64,000 nt of DNA, taken from positions 330,878 to 394,877 of the forward strand of contig WSYJ01000140.1 of NCBI GenBank assembly GCA_020186115.1. Direction: 5' to 3'. The notes beneath the pieces were generated by a model, which ran no database searches, was not told the DNA's origin, and worked only from the letters and a program-made list of their open reading frames with translations. This document shows, piece after piece, positions 38,703-48,500 of this stretch (position 1 is the stretch's first letter; each line of letters opens with the position of its first letter). The stretch comes from Histomonas meleagridis (Eukaryota > Parabasalia > Tritrichomonadida > Dientamoebidae). Made by a program: the position numbers and the translations under genes.

Positions 38703-39956
38703 TTAGCAAAGGTGAACCTTCTTGCAAACGTTAAGGTTAGAAAGTCCGTTTCCGATCCATTTGATGAGGCTTGGGAGGGCGCTTCCGACGAGTTGCTTGC
38801 AGATGCCTTGTGCAAGTGTTGGAACCTTGTTGCAAAGGTTAGCAGCTAACTTAGCGATTTGTGATGTAACCTTAGTGTTCTTCATGATTGAGACGACGCC
38901 ACTGACGACTGTCTTGCAGATTGAGCAAGCGGATGCGTTGTCTAATCCTTCTGGGATTTCGATGTAGATTAATTCGTCATCGTCTTCTTCTTCAACTTCG
39001 AAGTCGAGTTCTTCGACATCGTTACCCTTGCAGTAGCCGAGTTTGGAGCAGATCTTTGATTGTGAAAGCTTTTGGCCGAGCCATGTCATGATTGGACCAA
39101 CAGATGCGCCAACGATTGTCTTGCAAAGAGCTGCGCCAACACCGCTAGTGATAGCACCGCATGCTGCTGTGGCTGCTGCCTTAACGATTGCTTGGACAAT
39201 GCTGTTCTTCATTGCTGCTGAGACAAATCCGACAGCCTTCTTGCAGATGGCACAGTTGTCTGCGTTGGAAAGACCTAATGGAAGTTCGATTTCGGTGACA
39301 TAGTCATCTTCGTCCATTTCAAGATAAAGTTCGAGATATGCATCATCATTTTCATCATCATTGGATGAGCAAAGTTTGAGCTTGTTGCAAACTTCGGATG
39401 AGGTAAGGCCTGAGATGATGTATTCCATGATCTTTGGAATGTACTTGGAAACAATTGAATTGCAGAATTCACGACCGATCTTGGGGAATTTAGCACAGAG
39501 CTTTTGGGCTTGTTCAAGAACTTTGGATTCGGCTTCTGTTTCTGTAAGGATTTGAGCAACTGTGGAAGCAAGGTGCTTGCAGATTGAGCAGCCAATGCCA
39601 TTTTCAAGACCTTCTGGAACTTCAATGTATTCGATTTCATCGTCATCGTTGGACTTGCAGAGGCCAAGCTTGTTGCAGATATTTGCCTTGGAAAGTCCTT
39701 TGGAAGCATATGAGATGATTGTTGGAAGTTTGTTAACGATTGTCTTGCAAAGAGCATTGCCTGAACCAGAGAATTTGTTGCAAAGACCAAGTGCTAATTG
39801 TTTGATGACAGATTGAACTTGTGAGCTACCCATGAATGATGTGATTCCACCAACAACTGTCTTGCAGATTGAGCATGCATCAGCATTGGAGAGACCTTCT
39901 GGGATCTCGATTGGCTCGATATAACTTAATGTGTTTATCAAGAGAAGAGCAAACAT
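38703..39956 (-). CDS. Secreted precursor with four saposin B domains (SAPLIP)
   Basis: 417 residues: a short hydrophobic leader (MFALLLINTLSYI), then four saposin-type domains, each with six cysteines in the C-x2-C...C...C...C-x5-C order (first domain Cys28, 31, 59, 70, 94, 100; last Cys344, 347, 375, 386, 411, 417). The domains are separated by acidic linkers (e.g. KSNDDDEIEYIE), as in precursors cut into single peptides. Saposin-like proteins act on membranes; in amoebae and trichomonads several are lysosomal or secreted pore formers used against bacteria or host cells, others are lipid-transfer cofactors. Which applies here cannot be read from sequence. The DNA is notably GC-rich for this window, and domains 1 and 4 are very alike, suggesting high expression and internal duplication. 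Confidence 0.9.
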   Translation of the reverse strand: MFALLLINTLSYIEPIEIPEGLSNADACSICKTVVGGITSFMGSSQVQSVIKQLALGLCNKFSGSGNALCKTIVNKLPTIISYASKGLSKANICNKLGLCKSNDDDEIEYIEVPEGLENGIGCSICKHLASTVAQILTETEAESKVLEQAQKLCAKFPKIGREFCNSIVSKYIPKIMEYIISGLTSSEVCNKLKLCSSNDDENDDAYLELYLEMDEDDYVTEIELPLGLSNADNCAICKKAVGFVSAAMKNSIVQAIVKAAATAACGAITSGVGAALCKTIVGASVGPIMTWLGQKLSQSKICSKLGYCKGNDVEELDFEVEEEDDDELIYIEIPEGLDNASACSICKTVVSGVVSIMKNTKVTSQIAKLAANLCNKVPTLAQGICKQLVGSALPSLIKWIGNGLSNLNVCKKVHLC

Positions 39957-40169
39957 ATTTGTGATTTAAAGTCAGTTCGAAGTCATTTGACACTTTGCGT
40001 GCATTCAATTTTTGGCATTTGACGCCAAATCGCTGTGGGTTCAGAAAAAATAAATTGACTGTGTTTGTTTGAACATTTTTAGCGTCAAAGTTCATCCACC
40101 GTTAAAATTCATATGAATTCCTAAGAGGAGTAACATGAAAGTTAAAATGTATAGTAAGTCTTGCGTTGT

Positions 40170-40598
40170 TTATTTTGTGATTGTTAAGTGGCAGTTTCCG
40201 CAATAAAGACGACCATCTTTATGCTTGGCCATGAAGCATCCCTTGCAGTTTTCACATTCTTTACGTTGTGGTTCAACAGATCCATCCTTACCAATCTTGA
40301 ACAATTTGAGGAGCTTCATCTTTTCCTTCTTGCGGGTATGTGGAACCCTCTTCTTTGTTGTGAAGCTCTTCTTCTTCCTCTTCTTCTTTTTACCACCATC
40401 ACATTCTGGGATATCATAAAGAACAGAGTCTTCTTCAATTTCATAATCTTGAAGTGAAAATCCATCTTCTAATTCTTTACCTCCAAAGACGAGAAAGCCA
40501 TCTGTTTGAATCATAGCCTTGATTTCTTCAATCCTGTTTTCTGATTCAATATTTAAACAGATTTGCTTCCCATCGCGTGTCTTAATGAACAACTGCAT
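40170..40598 (-). CDS. RPS27A: Ubiquitin-like fusion to ribosomal protein eS31 (S27a)
   Basis: 142 residues. Residues 1-69 are a divergent ubiquitin: MQLFIKTRDGKQI matches the first strand, GGKELEDGFSLQDYEI matches the AGKQLEDGRTLSDYNI strand, and it ends ECDGG instead of LRLRGG. About seven residues of the loop with IPPDQQ are missing. The Lys48 equivalent (Lys41) is kept and the Lys63 equivalent is Glu. The ribosomal part (70-142) has the basic GGKKKKRKKKS start and the zinc finger CENC...CGNC of eS31 in the small-subunit head. The Gly-Gly before Lys70 would still allow cleavage. The gene shares the CGGTTT...CCTTTCTG promoter pattern with uL11. Confidence 0.93.
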   Translation of the reverse strand: MQLFIKTRDGKQICLNIESENRIEEIKAMIQTDGFLVFGGKELEDGFSLQDYEIEEDSVLYDIPECDGGKKKKRKKKSFTTKKRVPHTRKKEKMKLLKLFKIGKDGSVEPQRKECENCKGCFMAKHKDGRLYCGNCHLTITK

Positions 40599-40616
40599 CA
40601 GAAAGGATAAACCGCT
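40599..40616 (-). promoter_or_regulatory. Promoter of eS31: CGGTT box and CCTTTCTG
   Basis: On the coding strand AGCGGTTTATCCTTTCTG directly precedes the ATG. CCTTTCTG is similar to CCTTTTCTG before the uL11 ATG. In Trichomonas a CCTTTAG-like core element and a Myb-type site are known core promoter parts; this composite fits that scheme. Confidence 0.5.
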
Positions 40617-40857
40617 CTGTTTTCTGAAGGTTTGTTTGGCCTTGAAATCAGCAATTTTTTTTGGATTTTTGGTGTTATCTTTTATTTTAATTTAATTAAG
40701 ACTTATTGTTTCGATTTGTAACTATTTTAGATCATTATCCTATATAAAAAATTTTGAATTGTAACTTCTATTAATTAAATTCCAAATCATATTAAAAAAG
40801 AAATTTTGTTGGATAGCAATTATTTAATTACAAAAAAAATTCCGATTCTTATATGAA

Positions 40858-42291
40858 TCAAATACTGAATTCTGCTTCATCAGTATTTGAAGATTGTGAG
40901 TTTACAGCCTTTGCTTCCGTGAATGAGCTTGACTGTGATCTCATTGGAATTCTTTTTCTTTTATTTATCAATGGAAACTCATAAACACTTTGGAAAGCAG
41001 GTGATGTGATCTGACTTGTGCACCCCATTGAAATCATCTTAACGTACTCCGAGGGGACCGTTTTTTCTTTGAGTGAGTCCATAAACGGTCGCAATGTACG
41101 GGAGCCGACAAGCAAACTCGGGAATGAGTTTTGTTTGATTCCTTTTACTCCTTTTAAGATCCTTCCTATTGTTACCTTCCATAAGTTTGCTGGTTGAACG
41201 CCAACTGCAGTACATATTAAGCTAATTATGAATTTTCTGATTTCTTGAATTGAACCAGTCTTTAAGGAAAAAGGGAGGTTGGTAATCCACTTTGGCAAAG
41301 GCTCAAGCTTATTTTGTGATAAGGTTCGTTTATCAAGATCAATATAAATATGACCAATAATTTCCAATTCTTGGATTTCTGACTCTAAGCTAGAATGAAT
41401 CCCAACTATAAAAGGAGCTGGAGATTGTAATGTAATGAGGTATTCCTTTGGTAAAATTGGAATAAAAATATGATGCCATTGAAGAGGATATATTAACGAT
41501 ACAAGAGAATAACAAAAACCAGTTAATTCAGATAAATTGGATGATACAATGATAAATGAAGTATCTGTTAATAGAGCAATTATTAGACGCTGAACAACAC
41601 CCATGTCAAAAGAGTTAACTATTGATTTTGACAATGATGCAACTTGTAAATCTGTTTTTCTGGAAGCTGCACCTAGCGAAGGAATAAAGTTAATTGAAAT
41701 CGGATCCGAGACAATGCTTTTTAGGAAGTTTTTGGCTGATGGAATTGAATTAAGTAATAAAGTACGAACTGTTTTTAAAATTTCATTATAAACTTCATTA
41801 AGATAGTACCTGGAAACTAAACAAATAATAGATTGTTTGGTTGTATCCAATTCCTTTAGTTGGAATGATGTTTGATCAAGAAGGCAAAAAACATTATAAA
41901 AAATATTTTTTGACGAGCTAAAACGAAACACAAAGTCAAGCGGGCCGGATATTTGACTCTTTATTGGAGAAAAAAAGTGTGATAAAGATTTGATATCTTT
42001 TTCATCAATTTCATTATTAGAATAAAGTAAAACAATTCCACCTTCCTGTACAACCCCTGCCCAAATGAATATGTTTTTGTCATTCCGAGAAAAGAAATTT
42101 AGCATTTTTGTTGATCTCGGAAGTGAAATATCAATAAACGTTCTCATCCTTAAAATAAAAAAATTAATCACTTGTAGACATATATTTGTTATATTCATTG
42201 GTATCATGTCTTCAATAAATCTTAAACATCCAAATATATTAACAATAAGATCAACAATTGATTTCTTTAAATTGCATTTTATTCGAAACAT
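40858..42291 (-). CDS. DENN-domain protein (putative Rab exchange factor)
   Basis: 477 residues in the longest form. The core DENN is clear: MGVVQRLIIALLTDTSFIIV, SSNLSELTGFCYSLVSLIYP, LQWHHIFIPILPKEYL and SPAPFIVGIHSSLE, about residues 225-315. Before it is a uDENN-like part (FIWAGVVQEGGIVLLYS) and behind it a helical dDENN-like part. DENN proteins convert Rab GTPases to the GTP form on membranes. The start is uncertain: ATGs at residues 1, 49 and 63 are possible. A TAAACGTT element (42135-42142) would fit the third one (42105) and would lie inside the coding region of the longer forms. The tail is Ser-rich and basic. Confidence 0.82.
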   Translation of the reverse strand: MFRIKCNLKKSIVDLIVNIFGCLRFIEDMIPMNITNICLQVINFFILRMRTFIDISLPRSTKMLNFFSRNDKNIFIWAGVVQEGGIVLLYSNNEIDEKDIKSLSHFFSPIKSQISGPLDFVFRFSSSKNIFYNVFCLLDQTSFQLKELDTTKQSIICLVSRYYLNEVYNEILKTVRTLLLNSIPSAKNFLKSIVSDPISINFIPSLGAASRKTDLQVASLSKSIVNSFDMGVVQRLIIALLTDTSFIIVSSNLSELTGFCYSLVSLIYPLQWHHIFIPILPKEYLITLQSPAPFIVGIHSSLESEIQELEIIGHIYIDLDKRTLSQNKLEPLPKWITNLPFSLKTGSIQEIRKFIISLICTAVGVQPANLWKVTIGRILKGVKGIKQNSFPSLLVGSRTLRPFMDSLKEKTVPSEYVKMISMGCTSQITSPAFQSVYEFPLINKRKRIPMRSQSSSFTEAKAVNSQSSNTDEAEFSI

Positions 42292-42457
42292 TGTTTTTCT
42301 TTATAAAACAATTTGATTTGGTCATATTTAACTAAAGATATCATTTTAGAAAGAAATTATTTACATAAAAATTAAAAACAAAAAATTCAAAATATCCGTT
42401 TTAGAATATCCAAAAGCTTAATATTGGAAAACATTATATTTTCTTTATATCGCATTG

Positions 42458-43573
42458 TCAGCAAAAAGATATTACCATTTTCTTCTGTCTTCTCTTTTGT
42501 TTATGTCCCACATTTGGTAATGATTCACTTTTTGGTATACAATTCTTTGGCACTGTACACATGTTCTCATGCATCCTCAACAATTCGCCTCTTTTCTTTG
42601 GGTCGGGTAATATTGCGACCATATCAGTGAAAATTGCGTTTTTCTTATCGCCCGCAATTTCCGAGAATTGTTCATAAAATTGTCGAACAGATATTTTGTT
42701 TTGTATAAGTAATGTTGCTTGTGTCTTTAGCTTGTCAATTATCGATTCGTCATCAAATACAATCCGAAGTTTGTTCATGAAGCGATTGTTTAAACTAATG
42801 ATTTGATCGCGATGATCTTCATCATCTTCTTGAAGAACAACTTTCGGAGGGCGCTCTTTTGTGGTACGTTCGCCATGTACTTCATAAAGATGTCTTCGAA
42901 GTTCATCATATGTTGCAAATGCAATGAAATTATCAGATGAACATTCGGGATAATGACAGACGAAATGCGTGTTTTCAATATGTCGTACTAAGTCTTGTGC
43001 TGTGTTACACCAAATAACTTTGTTACGCTTGATACAAATATCACATCGAAAATGATTATCAAGCATATGCATTTCAAGATCTTTGGAATCAAATGCTGTG
43101 AATTTACAACATGGACATTTTTGATGATGGCTTATGTGCTCAAGAAATTGATTGTTTGGAAAAACAGGTGTTTCACAAGGGAGAAAACGTTTTGATGCGG
43201 CACAAATTTGACAAACAGAATATTGATGTTGCTTAACATGTTGTTCGAGATTTTGTACATTAGAAAATTTTTGATCACATTTGATACATGAAAAACATAA
43301 AAACGAATTAATTTGATTTTGGATTTGTGGTTCAAAATATCCTAAATTTAACTCATTGTCATGCTTTGTCACTTTCCATTTGGCCTGGTCGTAACTAATT
43401 TTCATATTAGTTGTTGCAATTGGTTCTGAATTTATTTCTCTTTGGCAAAAGTAGCAGATATGTGAGTTATAACATTTTACAAGTCTAACATAGCATTTTA
43501 AACAAAAGTTAGAGTGGCCACAAGGTAGAATAACTCTTGTGTGTACTTGTTGAAGACAGATTTCGCATTCCAT
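42458..43573 (-). CDS. Hel2/ZNF598-type RING E3 ligase (ribosome collision sensor)
   Basis: 371 residues. An N-terminal C3HC4 RING (Cys3, Cys6, Cys18, His20, Cys24, Cys27, Cys40, Cys43) is followed by four to five C2H2-type fingers, including CIKCDQKFSNVQNLEQHVKQ and FATYDELRRHLYEVHGE. This order, with the last finger ending in a basic ERTTKERPPK stretch, is the plan of Hel2/ZNF598, which ubiquitinates uS10 and eS10 on collided ribosomes to trigger quality control. The eS10 gene is also in this window, with no regulatory link implied. The protein is about 40 percent shorter than human ZNF598, lacking most of the proline-rich tail. It diverges from the TBC gene 90 bases away. Confidence 0.85.
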   Translation of the reverse strand: MECEICLQQVHTRVILPCGHSNFCLKCYVRLVKCYNSHICYFCQREINSEPIATTNMKISYDQAKWKVTKHDNELNLGYFEPQIQNQINSFLCFSCIKCDQKFSNVQNLEQHVKQHQYSVCQICAASKRFLPCETPVFPNNQFLEHISHHQKCPCCKFTAFDSKDLEMHMLDNHFRCDICIKRNKVIWCNTAQDLVRHIENTHFVCHYPECSSDNFIAFATYDELRRHLYEVHGERTTKERPPKVVLQEDDEDHRDQIISLNNRFMNKLRIVFDDESIIDKLKTQATLLIQNKISVRQFYEQFSEIAGDKKNAIFTDMVAILPDPKKRGELLRMHENMCTVPKNCIPKSESLPNVGHKQKRRQKKMVISFC

Positions 43574-43597
43574 TTACAGTTCCACCGACCAAAGATT

Positions 43598-43608
43598 TTA
43601 ACGTTCGC
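43598..43608. promoter_or_regulatory. Shared AACGTT element between divergent genes
   Basis: TTAACGTTCGC with palindromic core AACGTT (43600-43605) lies in the 89-base gap between Hel2 and the TBC gene, about 30 bases from the first and 60 from the second start codon. It could serve both directions. Confidence 0.4.
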
Positions 43609-43662
43609 TTTAGAAAGTAAACGGGTGTTTATATTGAGTACTTTACAAAAGACAACATTTTT

Positions 43663-45171
43663 ATGGATATTGATCCTGTTCAACTAGAAATTGATCCAGG
43701 AAATATAATCAAGGTATCAATGTCTATAAAAGAGATCAATGGTAAACCATTTATTGAATTTGTTGATGATAATTCAAACGTTTTTTTATCAAATCCATTG
43801 TTTTCATTTAAACAAATGGAATATAGTGAAAGCGAATTACTTTTAAAGCTTGAGGGATCAGATATCAGAATAATTCGTTTCTACAATAGATTATCTTTAT
43901 CAATTGTAATGACTTTTATTCAGAAACATGCAAAAATTGATGCAATACCAGGTACCTCAAAATGTACAATATCAATGGTAGAACGACCAAAAGAAAAAAA
44001 GACAATTAGAGATATCTCTCTAATTCCACCAAATCAAAAGAAATTACAACAAGTCATGAAGCAAAAAATTTCGTTCGATTTTGATCACTGTCATCCATCA
44101 GTTTTTGATCATAAATCTTCAATATCATTTTTAATTCCAAAAAAGGAACCAGTTACAGACAAAGATTTATTCAATTATATTGATCAAGAAACTACTAGGC
44201 TTCAGCAAGGAATTTTATTTTCTTCTCTAGATTTTTCGTCTAAGTCATATTCTTATATTTTATATAATTCCTTATTTTTAAAATATGGAGAACCTAAAGA
44301 ATTAACCACAAGTTATCTCCGTGTTAAAGAGCAATGGAATATCCTTACTGAAGATCAATGGATCAATGATGATTCTCTTCGTAAATTCACAAAATATCTT
44401 GAATCGAAACTTGACACTTTTCACATAAACTCCGATACGATTAAACGTATCATTTTTAATGTTTTTATGTCTTGTATGTTTAACATGGGGGAAAATGATA
44501 ATATTTTTCCCCTAATATTTAAACACTAACACATAGTCTGTAGATTTTATCTAAAATGGGCGCCAAACGATAATTATTTGAATCTGATCTTAATCTTTAC
44601 TAAAAGTTATATTTGCGGACCACTTGATAAAAAGACAATTTTAGATTTTCGTGGTAATAAAATTAATACTGATGAAGCAGAAGCGATGATATTTTGGTCA
44701 TTTTATAACTTTCGATGTATGTACATGGATGCAACTAATGAAAGATATTCATTTCCTTTATATTATTATCTTTTCTTTATTATCGAAGAAAAAATAATGA
44801 ATCATTTCCCGCAATTGAAGAATTTCATGGAAAAGTTTTCAGGATGCATCACGAACTTCCAATTCATGAGAAAATCGATTTCGGAACTTTTCATTATGCG
44901 GCGAACATTTGATGAGGCACAAAAAATGATCGCCGCGATTTTGTTATCACCGAATCCTTATAACATGTTGATATTCTTTGTGAGTGCTGTGTTGGTTGAG
45001 TTGAGTGATTTGGAAATAGATCCAAATCTGTTCGATGAGGAATTGTTAACAAATTATTTGGAGTCTAAGATTGATTTACTCGATCTTGACTTGTTGTTGT
45101 ATAACGTGGATACATTAATGATGTATACACAAATTGGTGACAAGTCAAAGGAATACTTTAGTAGCCATTGA
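43663..45171 (+). CDS. TBC-domain protein (putative Rab GAP), two exons
   Basis: Two exons, 43663-44473 and 44537-45171, give 481 residues; the join restores one frame (811+635 bases, divisible by three). Without splicing the protein ends at 44529 inside the domain. The first 200 residues are an N-terminal substrate-recognition-like region. The TBC-like part begins near ILTEDQWINDDSLRKFTKYL and runs through LNLILIFTKSYICGPL, DEAEAMIFWSFYNFRCMY and TFDEAQKMIAAILLSPNPYN, which match the rear half of TBC domains, where the Gln finger lies in the equivalent of YVQGMN. Here that position is weak (YLKWAPNDNYLN), so the dual-finger chemistry may be lost. TBC proteins switch Rab GTPases off. Assignment moderate; splicing well supported. 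Confidence 0.75.
44474..44536 (+). other. Spliceosomal intron, 63 bases
   Basis: Starts GTATGT and ends ACTAACACATAG, the fused branch point and 3' splice motif typical of Trichomonas introns (consensus ACTAACACACAG). Removal joins codon 270 to the second half in frame; the only alternative is an early stop at 44529. Confidence 0.9.
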
Positions 45172-45533
45172 TATGTCAAAATCATTAATGTATTAATACG
45201 GATTTTAGTAAAACATTAAATTTCAATTAAAAATCAATTGTGAATTATTGTGTTTGGAAAAAAATTTAGATATTCCATCTTTATGTAAATTGGTGTTTCC
45301 TTTCCAATTTTGTAGATAAAATTTATATGAATTCTTGAAATATTGTGATAATTTTACCTTGATTAATGTACTCTATTTCAGGGTTGACTCAATTTTAATT
45401 TCACTCATTGTTCCCAACTCATTTGCGTTCAAATTCATGTTATAGAACATAGTCATTCATTATTATAAAAATTAATTACAATTTGTTTTTTAAAATAAAA
45501 GATTAATCTTGATATCATATTTATTCAAGATAT
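45172..45533. other. Intergenic between convergent genes
   Basis: About 360 AT-rich bases between the 3' ends of the TBC gene and the second subtilisin gene. Nothing is supported. Confidence 0.6.
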
Positions 45534-48500
45534 TTAGAGATTTTGAAGGCTTAAAGGCTCTCCTATTACACTGTTATTTGAATTTTTCTTTCTTTTGCAT
45601 ACGATTATCATGATAATAACAAGAACTATAGCAACAATCCCAGCAGAAATTGATATTCCAATAATCGCACCTTTTGATAATAGGCTCTTTTCTAGATATA
45701 GAGAAATTATTTTAACCATGTTGTTAAGTGATTCATCAATTTCTATTTTACAATTATTTGTGTTAGTGAAAACTATTGTAATTGAAACATTATCCATAAT
45801 TTTAATAGATTCTTTTTCGCCATTAATAATTTTAATATTATATTTAGAAGTACGATTTGTTATTAATGTAAAATTCATTCCTTTAACAAAGTTAAATTTC
45901 TTCATTTCATTTGTTTTTGTAAAGAGTTTAATCGAATCGTTATATATTTTAATCTTAGGAATTGGATTATATGTATCACTAATATTAACTTCATATGGCT
46001 TTATTAATGATTCTGAATATGAATCAAAATCAGTAATAAGATGTTGAACTGATAAATAATGATTATTTGATATAAAACTTACATTTTTGACATTCAAATA
46101 ATCGAACATAACAAATGTTTGTGTACTTTCTTTGATATCTCCTAACTGAAGAATTAAATCTTTTGCAGTTAATTTAATTCCATTAATTTTAGATGGTTCT
46201 GATATTGTAATTACATGTTTTGGTCCTTCTTTATTCAGCAGTTTTAATGTAATATTGAAATAAACCATAAATAATGGATTGATTGAATATGAATGATCAA
46301 TATAAATTGTTCTGTTGTTTACATAACTCCAAAGTCCAAATAATGAGTTTAAATCTGAATACGTATTTTGATATTCACACTTTGATTTTGTACATTGATT
46401 ATTTTCACAGAAACATAAAGGTCCATTATGAGGAGCATTTAATGCACAAGTAATAAATTGTGTTGCATCTCTAAAATTATTTGAAATCATGAAATAATGT
46501 TCCTGTTTTGAATCAACTTCTAAGAAATCATCAAATCCATTATTTCCGAAAGAATTAATTAAATTCCCATTTTCGGCTAAAACTGGGATATAATTATCTG
46601 GCGAACCTAGTTCCCAAATTACGGATCTTGTATTACTTTGATTTAAACAAATTGTTGTAATAAGTAATTTATCATATTGTGCTTGAGGTGAAATTTTGAA
46701 ATAAACAAATGTATTTGGTGGAATTACATTAATTAAGCCAGATTTATAATTTGGAAATTCATTAAATTGAATTCTACAAAGTTGACCTGAATATCCTTCA
46801 TTGCATTTCATCCTTCCATTTTCACAAATTCCATTTTCTAAAGGTAAGCAATTTGTTGTAGCATTCATTTCAATATAAATTGGATTTAATTCAGTATCAT
46901 TTTGTGTAAATGGCCCAACAGCACAAACAACATATGGCACAAGTACTTCTTCTTCATTTAATTTATTTAAAATTACATGAATTTCATATTCTCCTTCTTC
47001 AATTTCTGAAATTGGAATAATAACTTTTTCATTTAATGTTAAATGTTCAGTATCTTGTGTCCTATTATTTCCAATATATATTTTTTTCGAAGGAGAAACA
47101 ACAATTAAATCTAAATCAAAAAATATAGGAATTAATGAATCTGGTTCAAGTGGAGTATCATGTGAACATAATACAATTTTAAGTGGAACATTATTATTAT
47201 TCACTTCAAGTACTCCTATATGATGTGTTTCTCCTTTTCTCATTCTTGATAATTTTGTAAATCTTAAACCAAAATCTGTGTCATTAAATGGCAAAACTTT
47301 TGATATATCAATTAGCCCATGTCCAGTATCGCAATCAGGTGTTGAACTTCCATCTGCTCTTGATGCTGATGCAATTAAAATCGATTTCAAAAGCAACGGA
47401 TTTACATTAACTGTTTCATTTAAGTAATATCCATCTGATAGATATTGAGATATAAGAGCAGCTGCTCCAGCAGCATTTGGTGTTGCCATTGATGTTCCTT
47501 GTTCACTTATTAAATGATTCATATAATCAGAATCATCTGATCCATGATCTTGAGTTGGTGTTGAGTCAGATTTTGCGCTATACATGAAAGATCCTGGTGC
47601 CATAATATCGGGTTTAATAATACCAACATATGAAGGACCTAATGAAGAATAACTTGCTCTTGAAATACTTGAATTACTCTTCATAACATATGAAGAGAAA
47701 TTCTCATATGATAATATTTTACCCGTCATTTCTTTTAAAACACCATTTTGGAGTGTTGTCATATATGTATTTATTCCTAAAAGCATTTTTATATCATCAA
47801 TGAATATTTCTCCAATTTCAGCAGAAATATCAAATATATACATATAAATATTGTAACTTTGAATTTGTGATTTTAGAAGTTCTAGAAATTTTTTATTATC
47901 ATTATAAAATAAAACCAGAACTTCATAATCAAATAAAATATATTTTTTACTTCCTGAAGCCAATGTAAAATCATCAATTTTAGAAAGGTAAAATTCTTTA
48001 TCAGTAATTACTTCTTCTAATGATGCAAATAATACATTTAAATAAATAGGAATTTCTTTTATTCCATCAGTAACAAATATCTCGAAATAGAAAAGCGTAT
48101 CAGCAGCTGCAATTGAAAAAACATTTTTTGCTGATGATGGATAGCATATTGAATAAGATATTATAGAATCAGCTTCATTACCCGCTGCAAATAAAAACAA
48201 AGGAAACTCACCAAGAAAATCATTGTAAAGTAAATAATCATAACCATAATTAGCATATGGTGAATTACCATCTTCATTATTACCCCATGAATTTGAGAAA
48301 ACATGTAAATTACTATTCTCAAATAAAGGTAAAATCATTTTATGATAAAGTGTATTAGGATTAAAGAAATTGTTGGCAAATGTATTTTCATTCCCAAAGT
48401 AAATAAGTTTAGCTTCTGGTGCAACTCCATTATATGAATTAATTTTACTCGTAAAATTGGATGCAGCACCTGCAATTATTCCTGCAACATGAGTTCCATG

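Noticed and set aside
45770-45785. ACTAACACA on the minus strand as a 3' splice site
   Set aside because: It encodes Thr-Asn-Thr within the open subtilisin frame; no AG follows at the right distance and no GTATGT lies upstream.
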